Source of the DNA: Peristeroidobacter soli
GTDB lineage: Bacteria > Pseudomonadota > Gammaproteobacteria > Steroidobacterales > Steroidobacteraceae
NCBI RefSeq assembly: GCF_004138485.1
Contig: NZ_RYEV01000004.1
Location: 370,803 to 434,802 of the forward strand
Length of the DNA: 64,000 nt
Direction of reading: 5' to 3'
Numbering within the stretch: the stretch's first letter is position 1; each line of letters begins with the position of its first letter. The translations under genes were made by a program, and so were the position numbers. Shown here one piece after another: positions 1-8,678 of the stretch. Under the pieces are notes generated by a model, which ran no database searches, had not been told where the DNA came from, and worked only from the letters and a program-made list of their open reading frames with translations.

Positions 1-643
1 TTTCCAGCAGCTGCTCCGGAATGGCAGCGCAGTTGATGGCGACGAACTTGCCCTCGCGACGGCCGCTCTGCTTGTGGATCGCGCGCGCGATCAGTTCCTT
101 GCCCGTGCCGCTCTCACCCAGGATCAGCACCGATACCGCGGCCGGGGCGACCTTCTCGATCATGCGACGGACTTTGAGCATCGCATCGTCGGTGGCGATC
201 ATGCCTTCGAACGGCTCGGTGAACTGCGCTTCCTGCAGCTGACGGTTCTGGTTCTCCAGCGCGTGGATGTGGAAGGCGCGGCTGACGATCAGTCGCAGCA
301 CGTCGGTGTCGACGGGCTTTTGATAAAAATCATAGGCACCGAGCGACACGGCGCGCACGGCGTTGTCACGATCGTTGTTGCCGGTGACCACGATGACCTT
401 CGTGGCCGGCGCGAGGCTCAGCGTCTCGCGCAGCGTCTGCATGCCTTCGTTGACGCCTTCCGGATCGGGTGGCAGGCCGAGATCCTGCAGCACCACCGGC
501 GGCTCGAACCGGCGCAGTTGCGCCAGCGCTTCGGCGCGGGTGCCTGCAATCAGCACCTCGTGCTCGTCGAAGCACCACTTCAGCTGCTTTTGCAGCCCGA
601 GGTCGTCTTCGACGATCAACAGTTTGGGCTTGTCTTCGCTCAC
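1..643 (-). CDS. prsR: PrsR, sigma-54-dependent response regulator (C-terminus outside window)
   Basis: Only the first 214 residues are in the window. They show a receiver domain (LLIVEDD acidic start, DLGLPP with the phospho-acceptor Asp, VVTGNND, and QKPVD with the conserved Lys) joined to the start of an AAA+ sigma-54-activator domain with the Walker A motif GESGTGKE. The start is GTG at 643 behind AGGAGAG. prsK ends 22 bases upstream, so the two are cotranscribed. In the known XrtA/PEP-CTERM system, PrsR is the partner of PrsK and drives RpoN-dependent genes for the extracellular matrix. The DNA-binding domain and the GAFTGA loop lie beyond the left edge and cannot be checked. Naming rests on fusion type and the neighbour prsK. 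Confidence 0.9.
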   Translation of the reverse strand, partial: MSEDKPKLLIVEDDLGLQKQLKWCFDEHEVLIAGTRAEALAQLRRFEPPVVLQDLGLPPDPEGVNEGMQTLRETLSLAPATKVIVVTGNNDRDNAVRAVSLGAYDFYQKPVDTDVLRLIVSRAFHIHALENQNRQLQEAQFTEPFEGMIATDDAMLKVRRMIEKVAPAAVSVLILGESGTGKELIARAIHKQSGRREGKFVAINCAAIPEQLLE

Positions 644-665
644 GATTCTTCTCTCCTGTGAGAGC

Positions 666-2756
666 TCAGCTGTTCACGGCGTTGCTGTTCGGCGCAGCCG
701 CGGTCGCGTCCTGGCCCTGAGAAAGCGGAAGGCTAACCGCAAAACGGGTTCCCTGTCCGGGACTGCTCTGCACTTCCACGTCTCCCCCCAGCAAACGTAT
801 GTATTCACGCACCTGATAGGCGCCGATGCCCATGCCCTTGGCGCCCTTGGTGCTGTCGAACGGACGGAACAAACGGTTGCGGATGAAGTCCGCATCCATG
901 CCCGCGCCGGTATCTTCCACCAGAAGCAGGGCTTCGCGCCCGTTTTGTCCGATGCTCACCGACACCGAGCCGCTCTCGCTGGTGGCGTCCTGCGCATTGC
1001 GGATGATGTGCTCGATGACCACCGACAGTCGCTCGGCGTTGGCCATGACCATCGTCGGCGGCCCCGCCTGCAGTTGCGGCTTGGGCGCCCGATAGCTGCA
1101 GCGGGACACGGCCCGCTCGGCAAGCTCACGCAGATCGGCGGCGACGTGACGGTCGGCCGAGGTCGAGCCCCGCAGCTGCTCGATCAGCTTGGTCATCCGG
1201 TCGGCCGCGTTGGCAATCGTTTCCATCGCGTCGTCGATGAATTCCGGCTTGTGCTTGTGACGCGGAGCATTGGCGACGATGAGCTTCAGCTGGGCCACCG
1301 AGTTCTTCAGATCGTGCATCATGAACGCAGTCAGCCGGTTGTAGGCTTCGAACTGACGGCTCTCGGCCAGACGGCGGTCCGCATCCTGTTGCGCGATGTG
1401 GGTGGCCACGTGGCGGCCCAGGGTCTTCAGCAAGTCGCGGTCTTCGTAGGTCAATTCGAACGGCGGTGGCGGATCGTACAACACCACGAAGCCCACCAGC
1501 CGATCCAATTGCAGCATCGGCGAGACGATGCGCAGCTGCTCCTTGTCGAGCAGCCAGGGCGGCATGGCGATGTTGCCGTAGAAGTCCGGCGCGCGGCGGA
1601 ATTCCTCGGTATCGATGATCCATTGCTTGCCGGCCAGAAACTGCGGCAGGTCGTCGTCCGCCGAGAGGCTCGCCGGCAGTCCCAGCGAGTCGATACTCAT
1701 CGGCCAGGCTGCATACGGCAGGAATTTCTTGCCGGTCTCATCGCGCAGGAACAGAAATCCGCCGGGACTGGTGAAGATCTGCGCCATGGAGCGCAGCGCG
1801 GTCCGTCCCACGTCTTCCTCATCGGTCGAGGACAAGGTGCGAATGAAACGCAGCCACTCGATGCGATAGTCGTACTTGTTCCGGTAGAAGTGCTTGCTGA
1901 TGAAGACGCGCGCGTGCCGCCGAAGCGCCGCCGACGTGACCAGGCTCGCGAGCACCACGACGGCACCGGCGAAGAACACGATCTGGCCGACATTGCCCCA
2001 CGCGCCGCCGATCTCGCGGACATACAGCCCGCCGAGCGCCATCACCGTCAGATACGAGCCGATGACCAGCACCGTCGTCGTATAGAAAACAATCTGGCGC
2101 GACACGAACACGTCCAGCGACCACTCCGGATTGCGCCGGGCGGCAACGGCGATCAAAGGCATCGCAAAGGCGTTCAGGATGCCGCGCGAGGTCCAGGCAT
2201 CGATGGACACGGCATGCAGCAGCTCGGTCTGCGAATACAGGAACAGATCGTAGGCGAACAGCGTGCCTACGCCGATGATGAAGTACTTCAGCGACCGGCG
2301 TGCCACCTGCGATGAATTGCGAAAGATCTGCTCGAGCAGGATCAACGCCAGCAATGCGACCGCGAGCCCCGCGCGAGACAGCAGCAGCGTCGGATTGACC
2401 ATCGCGACGCCGTAGTGTTCGAGCGCCGGCAGCACGACGGCCGCCGCCAGCAAGATCACGCACAGCCCGCGCGCCGCCATGGCGAGCCAGGCAGGCGCCG
2501 CGATGCCGGCGACCGCGACCAGCGCGAGCAGCCAGGCGCCGCCCCGAATCGCCTCAGCGAGATAGATGACGAGCACCGGTACGTGGCCGGTATAGCTCTG
2601 CACAGCGAGGATCCCGGCCCAGATGGCCGTGACCGCGCTGGCAACGATGAGGTGCCCACCCTGCTGCCGACCACGCCAGGCCGTGATCAGCAGGAGGGTC
2701 AGCACCAGAAAGCTCAGCGCCGCTATGCCATAGCTGGCAATACCGAACGCATTCAT
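666..2756 (-). CDS. prsK: PrsK, XrtA/PEP-CTERM-system membrane histidine kinase
   Basis: A 696-residue sensor kinase. About the first 290 residues are a run of hydrophobic membrane segments. A GAF-like region follows, then a HisKA-like helix with the phospho-acceptor in MMHDLKN (His481), an N-box (HIIRNAQDA), a G1 box (VEDTGAGMD) and a [10 protein letters not shown]2 region near the end. This multi-TM plus GAF plus kinase arrangement and length are those of the PrsK family. It presumably phosphorylates PrsR, encoded immediately downstream. The priming glycosyltransferase gene sits 10 bases upstream of it on the same strand, giving the usual glycosyltransferase-prsK-prsR order of exosortase XrtA loci. 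The signal sensed is unknown. Confidence 0.92.
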   Translation of the reverse strand: MNAFGIASYGIAALSFLVLTLLLITAWRGRQQGGHLIVASAVTAIWAGILAVQSYTGHVPVLVIYLAEAIRGGAWLLALVAVAGIAAPAWLAMAARGLCVILLAAAVVLPALEHYGVAMVNPTLLLSRAGLAVALLALILLEQIFRNSSQVARRSLKYFIIGVGTLFAYDLFLYSQTELLHAVSIDAWTSRGILNAFAMPLIAVAARRNPEWSLDVFVSRQIVFYTTTVLVIGSYLTVMALGGLYVREIGGAWGNVGQIVFFAGAVVVLASLVTSAALRRHARVFISKHFYRNKYDYRIEWLRFIRTLSSTDEEDVGRTALRSMAQIFTSPGGFLFLRDETGKKFLPYAAWPMSIDSLGLPASLSADDDLPQFLAGKQWIIDTEEFRRAPDFYGNIAMPPWLLDKEQLRIVSPMLQLDRLVGFVVLYDPPPPFELTYEDRDLLKTLGRHVATHIAQQDADRRLAESRQFEAYNRLTAFMMHDLKNSVAQLKLIVANAPRHKHKPEFIDDAMETIANAADRMTKLIEQLRGSTSADRHVAADLRELAERAVSRCSYRAPKPQLQAGPPTMVMANAERLSVVIEHIIRNAQDATSESGSVSVSIGQNGREALLLVEDTGAGMDADFIRNRLFRPFDSTKGAKGMGIGAYQVREYIRLLGGDVEVQSSPGQGTRFAVSLPLSQGQDATAAAPNSNAVNS

Positions 2757-2766
2757 TCAGGGAATC

Positions 2767-4164
2767 TCAACGCGCGCCTTTTCTCCACACGATCACTTCC
2801 ACCGTCTGCACCAGGATGGCCAGATAGAACAGCAGACTGTGGTTTTTGACGTAGAACAGATCGTATTGCAGTTTCTCGATCGCGTCCTGCTCGGAGGATC
2901 CATACGGATAGCAAAGTTGCGCCCACCCGGTGATGCCCGGCTTGATGGTGTGACGCTCGCGATAATACGGGATACGCTCCTCGAGTTGTCCGACGAACTC
3001 GGGACGCTCCGGGCGCGGGCCGACGAAGCTCATCTCCCCCCGCAGCACGTTCAAGATCTGCGGCAGCTCATCGATGCGCGTGAGCCGGGTAAACGCGCCG
3101 ATCGGCGTGACGCGGGAGTCGTTCTTCACCGCCCACTGCGCGCCGTTCTTCTCCGCATCCTCGCGCATGCTGCGGAACTTCAAGAGCCGGAACGGCCGGC
3201 CGTACTGCCCGACACGCACCTGGCGATAGAAGATGGACGCCTTCGGGCCTTCGACGATTTTGATGGCGAGCGCCGTCAGCACCATGATCGGCGCGGCGAC
3301 CACCAGCAGCGCAAAGCTCGCCAGGATGTCGAACGCCCGCTCCAGCGTGTCGTGGAGCCGGCCGCGTCCGAAGCCTTCGGAGAAAATCATCCAGCTCGGA
3401 TTGAGCAGATCCAGGCGCACCTTGCCGGTCTCGCGCTCCAGGAACGACACCAGCTCCAGGATGTCCACGCCCTCCAGCCGGCACTCGAGCAGCTGATCCA
3501 TCGGGAAGCGGCGCCGGCGATCGTCCATCGCCACCACGATCTCATCGACCCGATGCCTCTCGCACAAGGTGAGCAGATCGACCGTGGTCGGCAGCTTCTC
3601 GTTCTCAGGCACCTCGGAGCCCTCGTCTCCTTCGGCCGGCACATAGCCGATGACCACGAAGCCGCGACGATCCGAGCGACGGCGCAACCGGGCGATGCTG
3701 GCGCCCCGCCGCCCCGAGCCGTAAACCAGCACGCGACGCTTGAACAGGTCCTCATCGACCAGCGTGTCGAACACGATGCGCGCGATCACCGAGCCGCTGA
3801 AGGCGATCACCAGGCTGATCAGTAGCGCGCCCCGGCCGATGTGCAGGTCCGGGAACAGGTAAAAGAGAATGGTGATGAACATGGCGCCGCCGAACACGCT
3901 GGCGGCGACCCGGGCGATCAACCCGGCCAGGCGCGAGCGCTGACGGGAGTTGTACAGGCCCATCGCGGCCATGCTGATGAACAGCACCCCGGCGAAGACC
4001 AGCCCCCGGGGCAGCATGGGCCCCAGCATCTCCTCGGCCAGCGGCTGCGAGTTGAAGCGCAGGTAGGCCGCCGCATAGGGCGCAAAAAAGAAGATCACAC
4101 CCTCGATGACCGCGAGAACGGCCAGGTGCAGGTGCCAATAGTGTTGAAAAATTCGAATCGCCAC
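2767..4164 (-). CDS. XrtA-type EPS priming glycosyltransferase (TIGR03013-like sugar-phosphate transferase)
   Basis: A 465-residue membrane protein with four or five N-terminal transmembrane segments, a central nucleotide-binding-like region (VLVYGSGRRG, CoA-binding fold typical of long polyprenyl glycosylphosphotransferases), one more membrane segment near residue 280, and a C-terminal bacterial sugar-transferase domain with KFRSMREDAEKNG, RIDELPQ, NVLRGEMSFVGPRPERPEF and KPGITGWAQL. These enzymes load the first sugar phosphate onto undecaprenyl phosphate at the inner membrane. Position beside prsK/prsR matches the EpsB-like enzyme of exosortase loci. It is one of two priming transferases in the window (see 44155-44715). 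A weak GG-N10-GC element lies at 4230-4245 upstream. Confidence 0.88.
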   Translation of the reverse strand: MAIRIFQHYWHLHLAVLAVIEGVIFFFAPYAAAYLRFNSQPLAEEMLGPMLPRGLVFAGVLFISMAAMGLYNSRQRSRLAGLIARVAASVFGGAMFITILFYLFPDLHIGRGALLISLVIAFSGSVIARIVFDTLVDEDLFKRRVLVYGSGRRGASIARLRRRSDRRGFVVIGYVPAEGDEGSEVPENEKLPTTVDLLTLCERHRVDEIVVAMDDRRRRFPMDQLLECRLEGVDILELVSFLERETGKVRLDLLNPSWMIFSEGFGRGRLHDTLERAFDILASFALLVVAAPIMVLTALAIKIVEGPKASIFYRQVRVGQYGRPFRLLKFRSMREDAEKNGAQWAVKNDSRVTPIGAFTRLTRIDELPQILNVLRGEMSFVGPRPERPEFVGQLEERIPYYRERHTIKPGITGWAQLCYPYGSSEQDAIEKLQYDLFYVKNHSLLFYLAILVQTVEVIVWRKGAR

Positions 4165-4397
4165 GCGTTATTCGAGCCTTGTTCGCTGCTGATCGGTCCT
4201 ACGGTTCCGGCCGGCTATTGAGCGCGAGTTGCCTGCGGTGCACCAGCGGCCGTAAGTCTAGTCATCTCACCCTCACCAACCGCGTGAAGGCAGTCACAGG
4301 GGCTACTGTCAAATCCACGATCTCGTCCCAGCCTGACCAAAAGCCCCGGAGATAGACCGTGGGCGGCGGCCGGCGTGCTGTAAGAGGAGTCGTCAAT

Positions 4398-4412
4398 TGA
4401 CAATCATTCGCA
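4398..4412 (+). promoter_or_regulatory. Fur-type box upstream of bfd
   Basis: The 15 bases TGACAATCATTCGCA match 11 of the 14 defined positions of the 7-1-7 Fur consensus TGATAAT-N-ATTATCA, in an AT-rich island 66 bases before bfd. Iron control of bfd by Fur is well established in other proteobacteria; here it is predicted. The rest of the 4165-4478 intergenic stretch holds the divergent promoters of bfd and the glycosyltransferase and no gene. Confidence 0.6.
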
Positions 4413-4478
4413 TTTATATTTACATGATGGCCAATCGGCGCGACTCATGCCAGTCGCCAGGATCGAGAGCCTGCAATC

Positions 4479-4667
4479 ATGTACATCTGTGTGTGCCATG
4501 CCATCAGCGATCGTCAGATCCGCGAAGCCGTCGACAAAGGCGCGGCATCGTTGCTGGATGTCCAAATGCGCCTGCCGGTCGCCAGCTGCTGCGGCCGATG
4601 CGAAGATTCTGCGCGAGAAGTGATTGAGTCTCATATCGAATCTGCGAATCGTCCCGTTGCCGCCTGA
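4479..4667 (+). CDS. bfd: Bacterioferritin-associated ferredoxin
   Basis: A 62-residue [2Fe-2S] protein beginning MYICVCHAISDRQI. Cysteines 4, 6, 38 and 41 occupy the same positions as the cluster ligands of the E. coli protein (CxC near the N-terminus and CxxC within SCCGRCEDSAREV). Bfd reduces the haem of bacterioferritin so that stored iron is released when iron is scarce. The gene lies just after a Fur-type box and 142 bases before bfr, the expected partner. Length and start agree with the family. Confidence 0.95.
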   Translation: MYICVCHAISDRQIREAVDKGAASLLDVQMRLPVASCCGRCEDSAREVIESHIESANRPVAA

Positions 4668-4809
4668 GCCGACCTGCGTATTCTCGCGGTAATTCGTCGA
4701 TTCGTCTCCCCTCTCCTCATGCTGCGCCGACGCGCAGTTGCCTCGTTCCGCATCGCTCCTCCACCATTCACGGCTGATTTGTCATTCATTCGAGTCGGAA
4801 GGAGCACCC

Positions 4810-5289
4810 ATGCAGGGTAACGCAACGGTTTTGCGTCATCTCAACGTCGTTCTGAAGAACGAACTGACCGCCATCAACCAGTATTTCTTGCATGCTCGCA
4901 TGTTCGAGCACTGGGGCCTGAAGAAGCTCGGCGAGTACACCTATAAAGAATCCATCGACGAGATGAAGCATGCCGACAAGCTCATCAAGCGCATCCTGTT
5001 CCTGGACGGTCTGCCGAATCTGCAGGACCTCGGCAAGCTGCTGATCGGCGAGAACGTCGAGGAAGCGCTGAGCTGCGATTTGAAGCTCGAGATGCAGGCG
5101 CATCCGGACCTGCGCGCGGCGATCGCCGATTGCGAACAGGCGTCCGACTACGTGTCGCGCGAGCTGTTCGAGGACATCCTCGAATCCGAGGAAGAGCACA
5201 TCGACTGGCTGGAGACGCAGCTCGATCTGATCAAGCGCGTCGGCATTCAGAACTACTGCCAGTCGCAGATGGACACGGACCAGGATTGA
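4810..5289 (+). CDS. bfr: Bacterioferritin
   Basis: A 159-residue four-helix ferritin. It carries Glu18, Glu51 and His54 of the dinuclear ferroxidase site, Met52 (haem ligand) in IDEMKHAD, and the later EEEHIDWLE pair, all in register with E. coli Bfr. Twenty-four subunits normally form a cytoplasmic shell that oxidises and stores iron. The ATG at 4810 is chosen over in-frame upstream codons because GGAAGGAG precedes it and the N-terminus [12 protein letters not shown] aligns with the family. It follows bfd on the same strand. Confidence 0.97.
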   Translation: MQGNATVLRHLNVVLKNELTAINQYFLHARMFEHWGLKKLGEYTYKESIDEMKHADKLIKRILFLDGLPNLQDLGKLLIGENVEEALSCDLKLEMQAHPDLRAAIADCEQASDYVSRELFEDILESEEEHIDWLETQLDLIKRVGIQNYCQSQMDTDQD

Positions 5290-5297
5290 TCAAAAGA

Positions 5298-5344
5298 AAC
5301 GGGCGGTCCCGAGCCCCGACATCCAGGGATCGCGACCGCCCGTT
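5298..5344. terminator. Inverted repeat between convergent bfr and lipoprotein genes
   Basis: AACGGGCGGTC (5298-5308) is perfectly repeated in inverse at 5334-5344, separated by 25 bases. It lies between the stop codons of two converging genes and could end transcription in both directions. There is no clear T-run, so intrinsic termination is not certain. Confidence 0.45.
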
Positions 5345-5365
5345 CGGTTCGCTCGAGTCGTTCGA

Positions 5366-6043
5366 TCAGCTGATGGTCTTGCTGGCCGTGTTGGACAACT
5401 GGCTGGCGACGCCGGAAGCGTTCACCGCCACCACCGCGAAGTACCAAGTGCCGGAGCTCAGATTCTCCACCACGTAGCGGTTGATCGACGGATTGTCGAT
5501 GTTCGCCGTCTGATCCAGGTTGGCCGCCGTCCGGCCATACATCACTCGAAAGCTCGCGAGATTGGCCAGCGTGCTGCCGTCGGAGTTCTGGGTCGGCGGC
5601 GTCCACGACAGCGTCGCGCTGCCATTCGCATTGGCCACGTCGCTCACCGTGATCGTGAACGGTCCGACCGCCGCACTGGCCTTGCCGTCCGAAACCGTGA
5701 CGGTGATGTTGGCGTACGAGCCCACCTGCGCCGCCGTCGGCGTGCCGGAGATCCGGCCAGTCTGTGCATTGAAGGTTGCCCAGCCCGGCAGGTTGGCCAC
5801 CGTGTACGTCAAGGCATCGCCGTTCGCGTCGGTCGCCGCCGGTTGGAAGCTATAAGCCTGGCCGACCACGGCGGTCGAGCCCGGCGTTCCTGTCACCGTC
5901 GGAGCAGCATTGGTGGAGCTGGTCGGCGGATTCACATTGCTGGAAGAGTCACCACCGCCCCCGCCGCCGCCGCAACCGGTCAGCAATACAGAGCTCAGGA
6001 GCAGGCAGCCGGCTAAAAATCCCGGAAAATAAGTACGTCGCAT
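5366..6043 (-). CDS. Putative lipoprotein with Ig-like (He_PIG) and fibronectin type III domains
   Basis: A 225-residue surface lipoprotein. The signal peptide ends in the lipobox LLTGC (Cys24) followed by a polyglycine/serine linker. Residues about 45-130 form a putative-Ig (He_PIG) module, recognisable from PGWATFNAQTGRISGTP and ITVTVSDGKA. Residues about 135-225 form a fibronectin type III module (ATLSWTPPTQNSDGS, WYFAVVAVNASGVAS). Such modules bind carbohydrate or protein in the cell envelope. There is no PEP-CTERM anchor. The gene stands alone behind a near-consensus sigma-54 promoter (6183-6197), which suggests membership of the PrsR/RpoN regulon encoded at the left edge. Exact function unknown. 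Confidence 0.8.
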   Translation of the reverse strand: MRRTYFPGFLAGCLLLSSVLLTGCGGGGGGGDSSSNVNPPTSSTNAAPTVTGTPGSTAVVGQAYSFQPAATDANGDALTYTVANLPGWATFNAQTGRISGTPTAAQVGSYANITVTVSDGKASAAVGPFTITVSDVANANGSATLSWTPPTQNSDGSTLANLASFRVMYGRTAANLDQTANIDNPSINRYVVENLSSGTWYFAVVAVNASGVASQLSNTASKTIS

Positions 6044-6182
6044 GATTCTCCACTGTGGCGGTCCGGCGCGCGCTGCTTGGCATCGGCGACGCGTTTCCGC
6101 TGTAAGTCTTTGATATCTGTTCGATATCTGGAGCTGAGACTCGCTCGGCCCAAGGGCTTGGCGAGGGCATGCGGGAGTAATA

Positions 6183-6197
6183 ACAAGACCTGTGCCA
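6183..6197 (-). promoter_or_regulatory. Sigma-54 (-24/-12) promoter for the lipoprotein gene
   Basis: On the minus strand TGGCAC-AGGTC-TTGT matches the RpoN consensus TGGCAC-N5-TTGC at 9 of 10 defined bases with correct spacing. It lies about 140 bases upstream of the start at 6043. A tandem GATATCTG repeat (6112-6119 and 6123-6130) sits in the leader. PrsR is a sigma-54 activator, so this is a plausible target; that link is inference. Confidence 0.65.
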
Positions 6198-6634
6198 GCC
6201 GCCGGGGGGCACTGTTGAATCAGCGAGTTACCTAGTAACTATAATTTTTCGGCAGGGGTGGAACCGGGGCCTTTCGTCGCCAAACGGGGACGGTTTTCGG
6301 TCAGGGCACTTCAAGCCGGTCTTATAAACTGCTGATTCCCAAGGAATCAATCCTTTGTAGGCAAACAGAGACAGTGTGACGTCGTGCGCGCTGAGACCAG
6401 CCCTTAGGACCGAGGCTGACGGGCGCAAGACCTCCCTGCGTGCGGCTATTCGCTCCCCGAGCCGCGGCCGATTCACGCCAAGAGTCTCGCGACCGACACG
6501 GGTCCGCCGGCTCGACAAAAGCGCGGCCATTCAATCGCTTCTTCCCTCCCCTGCGCACTGGTGCGCGAGCGCGGTTGAGCGCACGACGCATCCAGTCCAA
6601 TTAGGCAGGGGCATCAGAACCAAGGAGCGGATTC
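6198..6634. other. 437-base intergenic region with no gene seen
   Basis: Region between divergent transcription units. Short open frames have no coding character. TATAAA near 6324 on the plus strand is a possible -10 element for the methyltransferase gene at 6635. No RNA gene or riboswitch consensus was recognised. Confidence 0.4.
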
Positions 6635-7930
6635 ATGTACCGACAGATCTCCGAGTGCCGCATTTGCAAGAACACGCAGTTGGTCGAAGTCCTCGACCTG
6701 GGCATTCAAACGCTCACCGGCGTGTTTCCAAGAACGCGGGCACAGGAGATCACCGCCGGTCCCTTGAAGCTCGTGAAGTGCACTGGCGAGGACACTGTCT
6801 GCGGATTGTTACAACTTCAGCATAGCTACGATCTGGGCGAGCTGTATGGCGACAACTATGGGTACCGCTCCGGGCTCAACTCGAGCATGGTGGCGCACCT
6901 GCATGGCAAGGTCCGACGGATTCTCGAGCGTGTGACGCTATCCGACGACGCTCTGATCATCGATATCGGCGCGAATGACAGCACGACCCTGCAGGCCTAC
7001 CCCGCGCGAGGCTGCACGCTGGTCGGCGTCGACCCTACCGGTGCGAAATTCCGGAAGTTCTATCCGTCGCACATCCAGCTCATCCCGGACTTTTTCTCCG
7101 CGGCCACCGTCCGCCAGCACTTCGGCGAGCGCAAGGCGGCCGTCGTCACCTCGTTCTCCATGTTCTACGATCTGGAAGCACCGATGACGTTCATGAAAGA
7201 GATCGCCGAGGTGCTCGACGACGACGGCGTCTGGGTGCTCGAGCAGAGCTACATGCCGACGATGCTGGCGCGCAACTCGTACGACACCGTCTGCCACGAG
7301 CATCTGGAGTACTACGCGCTCAAGCAGATCCAATGGATGACCGATCGGCTCGGCCTGAAGATTATCGACGTCGAGTTCAACGACATCAACGGCGGCAGCT
7401 TCTCATTGATGGTGGCCAAGCAAGGCTCCCGGCACACCGAATCGCCACAGGTCGCCGCGATCCTCGAAGAGGAAGCGCGCACCGGGTTGAATACGCTGCA
7501 GCCCTTCCACGACTTCGCGAAGAACGTCGCCGCGAGCCGAGCCACCCTGCGCGCGTTCCTGGATGAAGCGAAGCGCTTCGGCAAGACCGTCTGCGCGCTC
7601 GGCGCATCGACCAAGGGCAACGTGCTGCTGCAGTACTGCAAGATCACCGAAACGGACATCGCCCGGGTCGGCGAAGTGAATCCGGACAAGTATGAGGCGT
7701 TCACGCCCGGCAGCCTGCTGCCCATCGTCTCCGAACAGGAGGTCCTGGCCATGCAGCCGGACTATCTGCTGGTTCTGCCGTGGCACTTCCGGGGCTTCTT
7801 CGTCGAGCATCCGCGCTACTTCGGTCACAGCCTGGTCTTCCCGCTGCCGCAACTCGAGCTGGTCCGCACCACCGCGCCGGCCGACGTATCGCAGCCGACG
7901 CGCACGACGAGCGAAGCAGCGCGGGCCTAG
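6635..7930 (+). CDS. NDP-sugar C-methyltransferase of the NovU/TylCIII type
   Basis: A 431-residue protein with the three-part layout of sugar C-3 methyltransferases: an N-terminal zinc-binding part (CRIC at residues 8-11, further Cys at 49 and 56), a class I SAM-binding domain (LIIDIGANDSTTLQ), and the C-terminal domain marked by GASTKGNVLLQYC. These enzymes add a methyl branch to a 4-keto-6-deoxy nucleotide sugar. ATG at 6635 follows GGAG. Next to it lie a glycosyltransferase-like gene and two gmd paralogues, so the acceptor could be GDP-4-keto-6-deoxymannose, as proposed for virenose in Coxiella. The substrate is inference; family membership is firm. Confidence 0.85.
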   Translation: MYRQISECRICKNTQLVEVLDLGIQTLTGVFPRTRAQEITAGPLKLVKCTGEDTVCGLLQLQHSYDLGELYGDNYGYRSGLNSSMVAHLHGKVRRILERVTLSDDALIIDIGANDSTTLQAYPARGCTLVGVDPTGAKFRKFYPSHIQLIPDFFSAATVRQHFGERKAAVVTSFSMFYDLEAPMTFMKEIAEVLDDDGVWVLEQSYMPTMLARNSYDTVCHEHLEYYALKQIQWMTDRLGLKIIDVEFNDINGGSFSLMVAKQGSRHTESPQVAAILEEEARTGLNTLQPFHDFAKNVAASRATLRAFLDEAKRFGKTVCALGASTKGNVLLQYCKITETDIARVGEVNPDKYEAFTPGSLLPIVSEQEVLAMQPDYLLVLPWHFRGFFVEHPRYFGHSLVFPLPQLELVRTTAPADVSQPTRTTSEAARA

Positions 7931-7943
7931 GCCAGGCTCGTTC

Positions 7944-8678
7944 GTGGTCGCCGTTTTCGTCTGCGGCAGCGACAACCGCATCGATATCCTCGAGCGCACG
8001 CTGCCGGCGCTACAGAAGTTCTGGCCGGCGTGTCCCTATCCGATCCATGTCGGCCTCAACACGTGTGCTCGCCCGCTGGCGGTCGGCCGGCCGATCCTCG
8101 CCCCGCCCTCCGATTGGCGTCGCGAGTTCGGACAGCAACTGACGCAGCTCGATCATGAGCACGTGATCGTCCTGCTGGATGACTTTCTGATTCAGGCGCC
8201 CGTGGCTCAGCAGCGCCTCGCGACGCTCGTCGAGGATGCCGTGCGGATGAATCTCGACTATCTGCGACTCATCCCGATGGGACGCTCGCTGCTCGCGCGA
8301 GCCATGGGCAGCCAGCCCGCTGAAATCGCCCGCGGCATCCAGCGAATCCGCGAACGTCATCCGTTCTATTCGGCGCTGCAGATTGCGATCTGGCGCAAAC
8401 GCCACCTGCTCTCGATGCTGGAGCAGCCGCTGAGCATCTGGGAGTTCGAGCGTCAGTCGCTCGGTGAAGCACACCACTGCGCGATCACGACCGACCCGCC
8501 GATCGCCTATCGGCATCTGGTCGAGAAGGGACGCTGGCTGCCCTATGCCCGCTCGCTGCTGCGCCAGGCGGGATTTCCGCCAGAGCTCGGCGATCGCCCG
8601 GCCTGGCCGGCCACGCGCTATGGCCAATTGTTGGTCGATCAGCTGCGCTGGGTCGTGCTCGGCTATGCCACTTGCTGA
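7944..8678 (+). CDS. Glycosyltransferase-like hypothetical protein
   Basis: A 244-residue soluble protein starting at GTG 7944, 13 bases after the methyltransferase stop, so very likely cotranscribed with it. VAVFVCGSDNRIDI resembles the opening strand of a GT-A nucleotide-binding fold and HVIVLLDDFLIQ holds a DD pair where such enzymes bind metal. The N-terminus RTLPALQKFW also fits a family of small polysaccharide-locus transferases. No exact family was recognised. The last 16 bases overlap the convergent gene at 8663-9625. Glycosyltransferase activity is inferred from motif and context. Confidence 0.55.
   Translation: MVAVFVCGSDNRIDILERTLPALQKFWPACPYPIHVGLNTCARPLAVGRPILAPPSDWRREFGQQLTQLDHEHVIVLLDDFLIQAPVAQQRLATLVEDAVRMNLDYLRLIPMGRSLLARAMGSQPAEIARGIQRIRERHPFYSALQIAIWRKRHLLSMLEQPLSIWEFERQSLGEAHHCAITTDPPIAYRHLVEKGRWLPYARSLLRQAGFPPELGDRPAWPATRYGQLLVDQLRWVVLGYATC

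Noticed and set aside
363-2315. A 650-codon open frame on the plus strand opposite prsR/prsK
   Set aside because: It is antisense to well-supported genes and its translation is low-complexity Arg/His/Gln; a shadow of GC-rich third positions. The same applies to the long plus-strand frame at 41150-42715.
6043-6197. A cyclic-di-GMP (GEMM) riboswitch in the lipoprotein leader
   Set aside because: Searched by eye for the conserved core elements; none was found.
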